A DNA stretch of 64,000 nt from Doris montereyensis (lineage: Eukaryota > Mollusca > Gastropoda > Nudibranchia > Dorididae). The notes below the pieces were generated by a model. It did not search any database. It saw nothing but the letters and a program-made list of their open reading frames with translations, and had not been told where the DNA came from. This document shows, piece after piece, positions 21,271-31,569 of this stretch (the first letter of the stretch is position 1; the number at the start of each line of letters is the position of its first letter). The position numbers and the translations under genes were made by a program. The stretch lies in assembly GCA_037039925.1 (NCBI GenBank), contig JAXRKP010000036.1, positions 329,501-393,500 on the forward strand, given 5' to 3'.

Positions 21271-23214
21271 ATTATTCCAGATCATTATCTGATTCCATCA
21301 TCATGCTGGCATATCTCTGTATAACATTTCATTTCAAAAGCATTTATTATCTTCTCCTCCACTTTGTTTATTGTCCATGCTTCACATTCATATCCATATA
21401 TATGACTGTTTGAAAAATACATCTCTCGTTATTCCCAGTGTCGTTAAACATAATGTAACAGCAACACTGTACTAACTACTAATATGCCAAAGCAGACGCT
21501 CATAAAGAGCTGCTTTATTCCCTCCCAAAGTAATACTCTCACCTCTGACCAAGCTCCTAAACCTGGGGTAGGTCGGGCCGTCTCCCCTTTCCATGCATCA
21601 GAAAGTGTCTTTTAATTGCATTGTAGAAATCATCCTCTGTGAAAAGATATATAAATATTCAAAATGTCATAACTCAAATCAGAACATGACAACAATCTGA
21701 ACTAAAGAATTATCTTTAGTTTCTGTTCTTTCACTTCCACACCGCTAAATGAGCAGGCTGATATATATAACTATTAATATTATAATTATAGAAATTATAT
21801 ATGATAATAGTATTATAGTATTATCTTACAACATCAATAAAATCAGTATTGTTATATAGGCCTATAATACAATTATAACTATAATAATACTGTTGCACAT
21901 TAGGCATAAAATATATCAAAATTCATTATCATACAGACGAAAGAAGCTTTATCTTTCTAGTTAGCAATATAATTTGGTCTGATTTTAGGGGAAAGGATGG
22001 GTGCTTATAGTGTTTTCCCTGAAGTCTAGCCATATTGTAATTAAAACACAATTATAATACAATATAATAGACTATAGGCCTATATATATCGTTTTACAGT
22101 TATAATAATAATAATAATACAATAACTATTTTGGTTGGTTTTCTGATTGATCAACTAGATCTAGTGTGATCACAGTCAAAGCTCATTTTGGGCCAAATAT
22201 ATAATAGTAATAGTAATAGTAATAGTAACAGTAATAATAGTAATAGTTTTAATGCATTATAACAAAATTGAACACTAGCAGTTAAAATCCTTCACATTTA
22301 GAAGATCTAGAAAACTAGAATCTAGAACTAGAACCGCAAAATTAAAAACATTTTAAAAAATTGCCGACTCTTGACTGACTTTTGGCTGTTCTACGGGTGA
22401 ATACCTCCGTAAAATATTATCATATAAAATCGCACATCAAACTAAATTTTATCAAAATCTTTTTCATCAAATAACAATATTACCTGTCAATGGTCAAACA
22501 TCTCAAATGTACTGTTGTAACCGACCGGGACCTCGGATTCAGGAGACAAATTTGTCACTTGTTCACCAGCAGGGTTAGGGTAAGGTTAGGGTAAGTCCCA
22601 TCTCAAGCAGTTCTCCGTCGTGTATTTAGAGTAGAGAAAACTCATTCAAATCGTGTTTGAGGAGGTCTCCTTAACGGCGCTCTACTTTGCAATGAGATTT
22701 TAAATCACATTGTGGCTATACTATTGCAAAACTAGATAAATTTATCTATTATCAGAGTGTACATCGTTCTACGTTACTTCTAAGTTGGATTATTTTTAGA
22801 GAAAAGAATTGATTCGATACGTTTCTCCGTCATTTTGAGAGATATCGAACTGAGTGTGGTCTCAAATTAAAGTAGAGTTAATCACCTTTCCAGTGATATC
22901 ATTCCTATCATTCAGTCACGGCGGAGGTATGAACAAAAACAGAAGAGAGGAGTGAAATCGGGAATTGAAAATCGCGCTAGCCACGGCGAAAAAACTGCTC
23001 GATTGTGCTTTTTAAAATATTCATAAGGAATAGTTTAGAACAACACACTTTTTGTAGACGAAATGTCAAAAAGATATATAACAGTAGACCTTTGTTACAG
23101 TTTTTATTTGATTTCAAAAAAGAAAAGATATGACGAGAATAGAAAGTCAACTTTTTGACAAACTTCGCCTCACTGAACCCTTTTCCACCGCTAAAGGTGA
23201 GCGCTTGTGGTACT
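21271..23214. other. Intergenic, AT-rich, no gene found
   Basis: Contains TAA/TAG microsatellites (about 22203-22247) and TA-rich tracts around 21760-22120. Near 22570 there are two telomere-like GGTTAGGGTAAGG units, too few to call an interstitial telomere. I see no protein motif. Confidence 0.5.
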
Positions 23215-23797
23215 TACTGCCATAGAGGAGAGTAGGACAATAAACTGTGTTGTATATTGCCATTTTGGTTTTTGTTGACAATTCTTGATTATCTACAAAT
23301 GCCTTTCCTAGATGGATATATATTGCACTTGCCTTTTGGATTCTCTGGCTGATTTCTTCTCTTAGTTTTCCCTCTGAGTGAATCATTACTCCTAAGTAAT
23401 TGTAGCTTTGAACTTGTTCTAAATTCTCCTGCCTAATTTAAGATTTGTGTTTTAGCTTCCCTAGTTACTTACTAGCATTGTTTTGGTTTTCTTTGCATTT
23501 ACTCTCATTCCTCTTTTATTTAATTCATTATTCATTATGTTGATATTTGACTGGAGATCCCTTTCTGATTTTCCAAACAGAACTAAATTATCAGCAAATG
23601 AAAGCATTGATATGTTTACTGGTTTGAGCTTCCGCATACCTACATTCATTTTCTTCATTTTTGAGGATGCCTTTGCGACTGAATCCATAAATGTGATAAA
23701 CAAAAGAGGACTTAGGATATGACTCTGTCTTACTCCTATATCTACATCAAATTCTTCTGATACATTTCCAGTTACTCTCACTGCACATGTTGGTTTA
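23215..23797 (-). mobile_element. LINE family A fragment (RT C-terminal half)
   Basis: Minus-strand remnant with [40 protein letters not shown] and IQKASAIYIHLGKAFVDNQE in broken frames. The catalytic box reads ADN instead of ADD. It is truncated on both sides; the left neighbour is the repeat at 23815-24030. Confidence 0.85.
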
Positions 23798-23814
23798 TTG
23801 TTATTATTTTATTC

Positions 23815-24030
23815 TAAGTTCAAATCGACCAAAATTGTTCAAGAAATTGGACTTAAAATATCACATGTCCAAATAAAAACTTCAAAAATTCATATCTTGG
23901 TTATTTATTGTTAGATTTTGTTGAAGTAATAAAGTGTGTTGTTCTTGTATTTACAATGTCTGTCTGAATATATCACTGGATTTACTCTCTGAGCATTTTG
24001 AAAAGTTGGTTTGTGGTACCTACTGATATC
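23815..24030. repeat. Repeat shared with AMACR 3' flank
   Basis: Resembles 17545-17710. Shared boxes are TTCATATCTTGGTTATTTAT, TTTTGTTGAA and AATAAAGTGTGTT, then TGTGGTACCTA. It abuts the left terminal repeat of the Polinton remnant. Confidence 0.5.
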
Positions 24031-24110
24031 AAGATAAAATACACACTTAATAAAACATTGTACCTAGAGAAATAAAATTAAGAGGGTTTTCTTAAGTATC
24101 AATCCTCTAC

Positions 24111-25140
24111 TACTAAAATCGATTATTTTTTGCCATTTTCATATTTGAGATGTGGGTCCAGGAGAAGGCAAGCCTTGTCTGGACGCCGGGTTGAACCATC
24201 TCTTTCACAGCACGTAGACGTGACGAACCATTGCTGGTTTGAGCAGTAGCTTCCTTACTGAGCTGGTTGATCTTAGGCAGTTCTGTCCGATGTCTTGCGG
24301 TGATCACCGTTGACTAGTCAGGTCTAGTTCCTCCGCTGATACCTGCATCCACCTTGCAGCTTTCCATGGTTTCCAAGTAACCTAATTAGGGTGGCTGATG
24401 GGTACTTGGCCTTTCCAAACGGTTTCCCATGATTTGGTCTGGGAATGTTTATTGAATATTCACAGCTACCCCATTACAGGGCACTCCCCTATCCGCCACC
24501 TGGGGACCCGCTGGGTTGGAGTGTATGACTTCTTGTGGCGCTTGATAGTCTATCCGAGAACTGACGCAAAATTACGGGAGTCCATGAGGACTATAACAGG
24601 CTGTCTGAAATCTACACCGACACACTTGCTCCCCACCCTGATTTACGGACAGAAGAAGCCAATCAAAAAGCAATTAAAAGAATAAAAACCGCACCAGACA
24701 ACATCCTCTGATACGAATCTTTAACGATGCTCCAAAAACATCAAGAGTACGATCAAGGAAACCATTTTATCAGTCAGAACAATCCAGATATGATCTAAAT
24801 GATCAGTGGAAAAGAGTGGAAAAATGACTCCCTCAAGGTGGTCAACTGATTGATGATTCAATCTCCAGGCTTTGACACGGAAAGAAAATACTGGGTCAGC
24901 TCAAACCGATTGTTGACTGGGCATGCCAGAACAGCACATAATATGCACAGATGGCAGCTGAGAGATTCGCCAGTTTGCTCTCGATGTCACGAAAAAGAAG
25001 AGACCACCGAACACATAGTTCTGCAATGCCGTGCAACAAGACTACCCGAAGGTTTCAAAACAGTCATAAAATCCAGCGAAGAATTAAAAAAATGGATTGA
25101 CCGCTTCCATCTAGAGATGTAGCCACACGATACTACTACT
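24111..25140 (+). mobile_element. LINE 3'-end insertion with CCHC-type C-terminus
   Basis: Interrupts the Polinton left end exactly after AATCCTCTAC; Polinton sequence resumes at AATTCTGATAATATTATTAGG near 25146. Coding pieces include KLRESMRTITGCLKSTPTHL (thumb region of I/Jockey-type RTs) and, at 24850-25122, the C-terminal zinc-knuckle region with HRWQLRDSPVCSRCHEKEET and EHIVLQCRA, following the position expected for an RNase H domain. The 3' end is a TAC/ACT microsatellite, and TAC repeats also lie at the left junction. Internal deletions and stops are present. Confidence 0.75.
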
Positions 25141-25235
25141 ACTATAATTCTGATAATATTATTAGGTGGAGATCTCGCTCAGCCTCAGACCTACGAAAAT
25201 GCTTCTATAACATTTTTATTTTTTACTCTAATAAA

Positions 25236-25885
25236 ATGGATACTAATCTAGATTTACTGAAGTCAATCAGAGATTTAATTGTTGGTAAATCCGGGTGTGG
25301 AAAAGCAAATTTAATGTTAAAACTATTGTAAAACCCTGATCTAATACAAATAGATTATGACAAATTAATAGTAATAAAGTTAATAGAAAGTCTTTATTTC
25401 AAACAAAATATAAGATAATGAAATGTGGGTTTGATAATAATTTAGATAAGGAGGTAATATTCAATATTTTTTATTAATAGGGAGAGTATTAAAAAAAATA
25501 TTTTTCCTTCTGAAGTAATAAAAGAAATGAGAAAAATAAATCCATCAAAAAATCCAATCAACTGCGAATATTTTGAAGGTGGTAATCAAATAATTGATCC
25601 AAAAGATTTAATATCAAGTGACAAAAATCTAATGACATTTGATGATGTGTTGTTAGAAAAACAAAATAAGTGTAATGATTATTATACACATGGCAGACAT
25701 TCAAATACTGTTTGTTTTTATTTGTCTCAAAATCATTTTAGATTTTCAAGGCAGACTATTCGAGAATTTTTTTATTTATATGTTTATTCAAACAAGGTGA
25801 TAAAAATCTACAACATATATTTCAAGATCATGTTTCAATGGATATGGATTATGATGAGTTTAAAGGCTGTGTGAAAACTGTTCGT
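25236..25885 (+). pseudogene. Polinton FtsK/HerA-type packaging ATPase, broken
   Basis: Starts MDTNLDLLKSIRDLIVGKSG; the Walker A region GKSGCGKANLM ends in Ala where Thr/Ser is expected, and a TAA follows at about 25329. Later frames keep the characteristic LMTFDDVLLEKQ (Walker B region), YYTHGRHSNTVCFYLSQNHF and SRQTIRE motifs of Polinton ATPases. The second half is an open frame at 25527-25874. At least one stop and frameshift separate the halves, so no functional ATPase is encoded. It is preceded by the element's left subterminal sequence. Confidence 0.8.
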
Positions 25886-25904
25886 TTTCAGAGAAGTTTA
25901 GAGT

Positions 25905-26900
25905 GAAAATCACAAAGAAAATCATCAAATTATAGTTAGTAGAAATAAATCTGTCTTTACTACAAGCTTTAATCCTCCATTACAACTTAATCCAAGTTCC
26001 TTATAACTTTTTAACAATAGATAATTCTTCTTCGTTTGGTAAATACAGTCATAATTTGGTCATTTCTATTTCCCCAAAAATGTCTGTGCCAAGTAAATAA
26101 TGGTAATAAAATTGGAAAAAAATAATTACTTAAGCAATTAATTAAGAATACATCCCTCAAAGAAAATCATCAAATTATAGTTTAAGCTTCCTCCATTACA
26201 ACTTAATCCAAGTTAACTTGAAAGTCTGATAAATCTTGGAAAAATAGATTTCCCTTGAAGAATGGAATAAACTGTTTATAAATTTTACTAAAGCAATTTA
26301 CCCAAAAATGTCTTGAAACAATATTTTCTATTTCCAAATAAATCTAATCTATCATCCAATTAAAGAAATTTTAAAAATTTCAAATAAAAGATAATGATAA
26401 AATAAGAGGAGATAAAATAAAAAATACTTAATAATTAAGATAAATATCTTCAAAAAAGATCATATAAGAAAATTATAGTTATATAGAAATAAATCTGTAA
26501 TTTGATGAAAAGTGAGTTTCAAGGAAAAGTTAGATTAAAAATATGAAAAAATCTATTAGAAAGGTTAGAGAAGAGCAGAAAAATTTCTTTTCAATTAACA
26601 ATAATGAAAATAATATTCATCTAGATAATGGAAGTCTGATAAAGAATTGAGTTTAACTATTAAAAATAGTTATTTTAACAAACAAGAATCAAACTGTTTA
26701 TTCACTAAAGCAATTACAGAGAAATAATGGGGAAACAATATTCACTTATAAAGATTGTGAAGTAAAAGAGAAACCAAATAAACTAATCTATCATCCAATT
26801 AAAGAAAATTTTAAACATTTCAAAGTTCAAATAAAAGATAATGATAATAATAATATTCATCTAGATAAATGTTATCTTAAATTTCATATAAGAAAATGAC
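25905..26900 (+). pseudogene. Polinton capsid-type gene remnants, tandemly duplicated
   Basis: Short frame pieces include FNPPLQLNPSS, YSHNLVISISPKMSVPSK and IYHPIKENFKHFKVQIKDND, which resemble structural (minor capsid-like) proteins of Polinton-like elements. This is a family-level impression, not a secure match. Two diverged copies of one segment lie at about 26160-26420 and 26460-26880, sharing AAGTCTGATAAA, AAACTGTTTAT and AATCTATCATCCAATTAAAG. Stops are dense. Confidence 0.5.
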
Positions 26901-26979
26901 TACATAATATATCGAACAAAGGTCGGATATGTCTTCAAGGAAAGAAAGAAAAGATTAAACTTGCTATGAAAAACAAAGA

Positions 26980-27490
26980 GTCGGCTACTATTAGAATCTC
27001 AGGTGTTGGTGATGATTTAATTGCACTTACTAATAAACAAATTGAAAAAAAAATATTGCGTTTAAGAATGGAAAAAGTGTTAATATTAAACTTAGTAAAG
27101 CACAGTTACACTACAGTATAACAAAAATAAAGTAGAAGGTGGATTTCTTGGTGCATTAATGGGGTTAGCTAGAAGCTTTTTACCAAGCATCGCAAAAAGA
27201 GCCAAACCAGCTATAGCAAAAAAATCTTGCTCTAGGCAGTTTGGCAGGGCTTGGTTCAGCTGCGGTTAGTAAAATAATGGGGAATGGTTTGTATATAAAA
27301 AAGGGTAATGGCGTATATAAAGTACAAACCATGGGATCAGGATTATATTTAAATTCAAAACCAACACCTCCTAAAGACCTACAGGGAGTTGGTGAAGGGA
27401 TTTATATGAAAAACGAAGATGGATAGTTTGATGGGTCTGGAATATTTCACAATATTGCAAAAGAAATACCTTTACGTAATTTAATTTTTT
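26980..27490 (+). pseudogene. Polinton core/pX-like basic protein remnant
   Basis: Broken frames give NKESATIRISGVGDDLIALT, then FKNGKSVNIKLSKAQ and GGFLGALMGLARSFLPSIAK. An open frame at 27241-27426 reads GSAAVSKIMGNGLYIKKGNG and MGSGLYLNSKPTPPKDL, ending near SGIFHNIAKEIPLRNLIF. Gly/Lys-rich, hydrophobic-patch proteins with GNGLY repeats are typical of the small core or membrane-active proteins of adenovirus-like and Polinton elements. At least two frame breaks are visible. Confidence 0.6.
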
Positions 27491-27529
27491 AACTCTAAAA
27501 ATGGGTAACGAAAAAGCTGTTGAGACATC

Positions 27530-27660
27530 TATCCGCGATTAACTCCTGAGCCTTCTGCTCCATCTGTTGAAAATGAATATGTTGATATAAATAAGACGGT
27601 TGACGAAAGTCTCAGTCGTTTGTGTGATATAAAGGAAGTGAAAAATTATTTACAATGAAA
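27530..27660 (+). pseudogene. Short Polinton-region coding remnant
   Basis: PEPSAPSVENEYVDINKTVD followed by ESLSRLCDIKEVKNYLQ can be read in one frame after a stop. I do not recognise a family. It lies between the core-like gene and the 161-codon frame. Confidence 0.4.
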
Positions 27661-27738
27661 CGGTGAACAGAGGTCATTATCTAAAAAATACAGTAAAGCA
27701 ACTAATGTATTACATAAATTATACTAATTATGAATTAA

Positions 27739-28224
27739 ATGCTGTTTCGTCATGCGTTCACTATTGCCGGTGTTTCAACTCTACCCCTATTAGTAGTATT
27801 ACCAGTTAGTTTAAGTTTATCGGCATTATCTGCTGTTTGTGGTAAACTAAACAAAAAGTTAAAAATTAAAGAACAGAAACATAGAGATATTTATACATTA
27901 GTAGAAACTAAATTAAACACTATTAAATCACTTATTTCCAAAGCACTTAAAAATGGACACATTGAACATAGTGAGTACCAACTTATTTTAGATGAAGAAA
28001 AGAAATTTAATCAGTACAAAGTATTAGAGCGTCTAAGAATAAAAAGTTTTATGAAGAAGAAACAAAAAGAAAAGGGTAGAAAAGAAGTAAGGGAATCCTA
28101 TAAAAATTTTTTTTTTTTATTAAACCCATCATACAAACATACTATCCATCAAAACTTCGAAGACCAACTATTGGTGATGGTATATCAGTTATTCTACCTT
28201 GTAATTGTAATCCTGATCGACTAA
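27739..28224 (+). CDS. Polinton-region protein, hydrophobic N-terminus and coiled coil
   Basis: An open frame of 161 codons. Residues about 5-35 form a hydrophobic segment (IAGVSTLPLLVVLPVSLSLS); residues 40-120 are a charged helix with KLNKKLKIKEQKHRDIYTLV, then TKLNTIKSLISKALKNGHIE and SEYQLILDEEKKFNQYKVLE. Similar helical proteins sit in the same relative place in other Polinton-like elements as far as I recall; their role is unknown. A T-run near 28108-28117 precedes a likely frame break, so the last 40 residues may be artefactual. Confidence 0.5.
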   Translation: MLFRHAFTIAGVSTLPLLVVLPVSLSLSALSAVCGKLNKKLKIKEQKHRDIYTLVETKLNTIKSLISKALKNGHIEHSEYQLILDEEKKFNQYKVLERLRIKSFMKKKQKEKGRKEVRESYKNFFFLLNPSYKHTIHQNFEDQLLVMVYQLFYLVIVILID

Positions 28225-28624
28225 TTGAAAGAATGGGTTTATTATTTGCTAGTAAAGAAGCTGGTAACAGAGGTGTTGATCAAGAGTTGAAAGAAATATT
28301 TAAAACTTTATATATAAGAACAAAATTATTAAAAAGAATCAATTGAAAAACCTTAATGATCGTAAATAGCTGTGTAGGATTTATTTTGTTCCTTTTAAAA
28401 ATGATATATCATTCAAAACCTGAATTAAATGCAGGAAGTGGTAATGAAAGTTATTCATAACTAAAATTAAATAATGGAAGTGGTAATGGGTATTATACTA
28501 ATACCGAATTAATGGGGTGGATTACTTGATTCTATAGTTAGTGCTGTTACATCTTAAGCAGTAAAAGAAGTTGCAACAAACGTATGTGTAAAAAATTTGG
28601 AGAAAACACTAACTGAGATTGGTA
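28225..28624 (+). pseudogene. Polinton-region glycine-rich protein remnant (left part)
   Basis: Frame pieces LLFASKEAGNRGVDQELKEI and FKTLYIRT are followed by KPELNAGSGNES, NNGSGNGYYTN and VSAVTS with AVKEVATN. The coding text continues on the other side of the MITE at about 29390 (HKIIPPRKKTGGSLSDKSKS, then TLYKYATPIQTYVKNQL). No function is assigned. Confidence 0.4.
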
Positions 28625-29389
28625 CAGTAGAGTCCAGTTATAACGAGTCCTCAAATAAGGAGAAGTCGGTTGAAACGACACTATTCTAAAACCCGTTTTT
28701 TCCTTCTTTATCTTTGTAAATAAAATATTGCTATAGCGCAATCAGACAAACACGCAAGTCGGTTATATCGGAATATTGCTTCTGCTGTGCACATTGCATA
28801 AACCAATAAAACCTCGCTAGTTGAGAAACTTGTTGGTGATCTAGCAAAACAAAGAATAGGAGAGCCCCTGTGTGCTAACAATGAAGGCCGGAGCGAATAA
28901 GTGGGGAGGGTGTGGCATGCGCAGACAAGCAGAACGCATTGCGTGATTACTGATAGTGGTACATGTAGTGATAGTGATAGGCCAGCCTAGATCTACTACT
29001 ACCAGTACCATGCCTCTCATTTCTCCGATGCGGGGATGAGAGAGGTCACAGTTCTGTGATGGATGGAGAGAATGTGTGGGCAAGGTGTGGTGTGTAGTGT
29101 GTACCTGATGTGCGCAAGCACGCGATACGCACCGTAGGGTGTGGTGGGGTGGGGGCAGCGGGTGGGGACAACACAGTGGGCGAGTTAAACTTGAGTCTAG
29201 AGAGTAGAACTAGAGGCCTTTCTTTCTGATCGCCAACGCCGAGCTGTCAACATTGCTAATTGCTAGTGCTAGCGCTAGAAAAAGAATCCTGACAACTCAT
29301 TGAATTTATTACTGGATCCATTATAACGTGAATCCTGCTATAACGGATTTTTCGCACCAGTCCCCCCTCATTATAACAGGATTCCACTG
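28625..29389. mobile_element. pogo/Tigger-like MITE inserted in Polinton
   Basis: Flanked by TA on both sides (28623-28624 and 29390-29391). The left end CAGTAGAGTCCAGTTATAAC and the right end (read inverted) CAGTGGAATCCTGTTATAAT match well and have the classic pogo-type form. The 765-bp interior has higher GC than the Polinton and no transposase. It splits the glycine-rich Polinton remnant, so it arrived after the Polinton. Confidence 0.8.
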
Positions 29390-29539
29390 TAATAGAGGAA
29401 TGCAAAAAATAGTTCATAAGATTATTCCTCCTAGAAAAAAAAACTGGTGGTAGTCTATCAGATAAATCTAAAAGCACCCTTTATAAATATGCTACACCAA
29501 TTCAAACATATGTAAAAAACCAATTGTAGATTTTCAAAG

Positions 29540-30902
29540 AAAATAAATTTTGACTTTTTCCTCTAGTCTAAGGAGAATCACAAGGGCTTCGCAGTATTTC
29601 AATAATTTCTGGCGTATTATTCATAATTTCAGTAAATCCAAGATCACATTGTAAGAACTCTTGATATTTTTCACACATCACACTAAATTTTATATTATAT
29701 ACTTATACAAAGTATATGAAATTTTCTTCAATAAAACTATTAAACTCATTAATTGTATAATCACAGAACATATAGAGTAACTTAAAATTTCTTAAATACT
29801 TCCCAAGGTCGTAATAATAGATCTTATTCTTTTTATCAATATATATCATTTTGTTTATCACATTTGTTAAGAACTTCATCAATATCTGTTCAATTGGGTA
29901 TTTCTACAGAGATGTCAGGTGGGTGTGAATCACTTTCGCACCTAGATAACCTTTCTCTTAATTCAGAGATAGGAGTCTTTTCTCTATTAGGGTTACTTTC
30001 TTTTTCTACACTAAAAAAATGTGTATAATCATTTGGATTAAGGTTATATATATCTTTTAATGTTTATAAAATAACTTTAATTTAGTTTTAGAAATACAAT
30101 CGTTAAGAACAGATTATTGATTTCCATTTTTATAAAGAAAATAAAAAGAAGTTTAAAATTTGGTTTTCAATAACTCGTTAGTATAAAAAGAACCAGTTAT
30201 TTCTTCCCCTTGTAAATCACGGATTTTCTATGTAATAGGATTAGTTTGTAACACTTTGTCAATAATTTTTTCTTCTGAAGTCCAGTTACTAGTGTAACCT
30301 TTCTCAAAATGTCTTTTATACTGAATGATCCGTACTTTAAATTTGCTTTGTAATTTTATTGTAAATCACAAATATCATCTTGACATACTCTTTTACAATA
30401 TCATCTTCATTTTCTTTTTTACCTTCTTCTACTGGTGTCATCTTAATAGTATTGTGAAAAGTGTTATTGTATTCTTTTACTATTTGATCTAATATGTTGT
30501 AGTATTTTGTTGTATTAATTATAAGCGGTGAAATACTTAGAAATCTTTTCTTTAAGAGTTCTATTAACTATTAAATCTTTCAGCTATACAGGACTTTTCT
30601 TCGTTCTGTGTAGAATATAATTCTAACTTTTCTTTCTTTAGTAAATCTTTAAAAGTTTTATAAAATTCTTTTCCTTTCTTTCTTTGAATATCTGTTCAAA
30701 AACATTTGTTACTTCTAATCCTGTTTTTTAAAATAATGGTTTTGGTATTACGAAAGTGAATTCACTAAAAACATCAATAACACTAACAGTTAGAAGATAT
30801 TTATAATGCTTAATTTTATTTTGAGAATTTTTGTATGTCGACAAGATCTGCTAACCATATTTCATCTACCCCAAAGACAACAACTTTTCTTCTAGTTCTA
30901 GG
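29540..30902 (-). pseudogene. Polinton retroviral-type integrase, degenerate
   Basis: Read from about 30900 leftwards: RRKVVVFGVDEIWLADLVDI carries the first catalytic Asp; KYLLTV-DVFSEFTFVIPKP carries the second; LELYSTQNEEKSCIAERFN carries the catalytic Glu. This D, D-35-E arrangement and the wording are those of Polinton integrases. Numerous stops and frameshifts are present, and no frame is long. The N-terminal zinc-binding part is missing, because the text is cut at 30902, where a second copy of the element's left terminus begins. Confidence 0.8.
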
Positions 30903-31420
30903 AAATTAAGAGGGTGTGTTACTGTTAAGTATCAATCCTCTACACAATAATTCTAGTAATATTCTTAGGTGGAGATCTCGCTCAGCCTCAGACATACGAA
31001 AATGCTTCTATAACATTAATAACAATATTTTTTAATTATCTCATACTTTTAAGGGGTAGTATTCCTAAGTGAAAATAAAATACTATTCTAAATAAATGGA
31101 AGGAAAAAAATGTACCAAATGCCACGATTTAAAACCTCTTAATAAGTATCATAAACATTATACAAAACCAATGGGGTTAAATGCGCAATGTATTGCTTGT
31201 AGAAAAGAAGCTAAACAAATTCATTATCAAAATAATAAAGAGAAATATAAGCAAGCATATCATTATCAAGAGTTTATAAATCCAACCTATCAATCTGAGC
31301 ATTATTATAAAATAACAGAATTATAATTATAGTGTAGAGGATTGATACTTAACACACCCTCCTAATTTTGTTTCTCTAGGTACAATATTATTAAGTGTGT
31401 ATTTTACCTTGATTAAAGAC
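30903..31420. mobile_element. Short Polinton-derived element with both termini
   Basis: 30903-30943 copies the left terminus in direct orientation. 30944-31021 copies the left subterminal region (GGTGGAGATCTCGCTCAGCC, then ACGAAAATGCTTCTATAACA). 31333-31420 is the inverted right terminus. Between them is only one small gene. This is what an internally deleted, nonautonomous derivative would look like, nested against the integrase of the larger copy. Confidence 0.65.
31096..31326 (+). CDS. Small zinc-ribbon protein in Polinton derivative
   Basis: An intact 76-codon ORF. Residues 1-40 contain KCTKCHDLKPLNKYHKHY and LNAQCIACRKEAK, giving a CxxC...CxxC pair of knuckles as in zinc-ribbon domains of viral and phage HNH-associated proteins. 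The rest is a Lys/Gln/Tyr-rich helix (NNKEKYKQAYHYQEF). The stop at 31324-31326 is only a few bases from the right terminal repeat. It is the one clearly undamaged reading frame in the composite element. A DNA- or RNA-binding role is inferred from the fold only. Confidence 0.6.
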   Translation: MEGKKCTKCHDLKPLNKYHKHYTKPMGLNAQCIACRKEAKQIHYQNNKEKYKQAYHYQEFINPTYQSEHYYKITEL

Positions 31421-31506
31421 GATTTTGCATGTAGTGGAATCCTTCGAGAAATATTTTTAATTTTTAGCATATGGTGAAAAGGCCCTAAATAAACGCGTTT
31501 ATTAGG

Positions 31507-31565
31507 TTTTGGAATATCCTGCGCTGGCCGTAGCGGAACGAAGGGCCATGCGGGATATTCCAAAA
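31507..31565. repeat. Imperfect palindrome/hairpin
   Basis: The arms TTTTGGAATATCCTGCGCTGG and CCATGCGGGATATTCCAAAA are near-complementary, with a loop of about 18 bases that includes GTAGCGGAACG. It is the most GC-rich spot in its surroundings and lies about 90 bases beyond the Polinton right terminus. Confidence 0.75.
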
Positions 31566-31569
31566 CTCT

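Larger units (their letters stand above)
24031..31420. mobile_element. Decayed, composite Polinton/Maverick element
   Basis: Polintons are self-synthesising DNA transposons related to dsDNA viruses; they move with a retroviral-type integrase and carry capsid and packaging genes. The left terminus (24031-24110, AAGATAAAATACACACTTAA to AATCCTCTAC) is repeated inverted at the right end (31333-31420). Inside are a packaging-ATPase pseudogene (plus), capsid/core-type remnants (plus) and an integrase pseudogene (minus). DNA polymerase B and the maturation protease were not found. It is disrupted by a LINE at 24111-25140, a MITE at 28625-29389 and an extra internal terminus at 30903. Stops and frameshifts are frequent, so the element is dead. 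Confidence 0.8.

Noticed and set aside
22570..22595. Interstitial telomere repeat
   Set aside because: Only two TTAGGG-like units are present, with a spacer; chance cannot be excluded.
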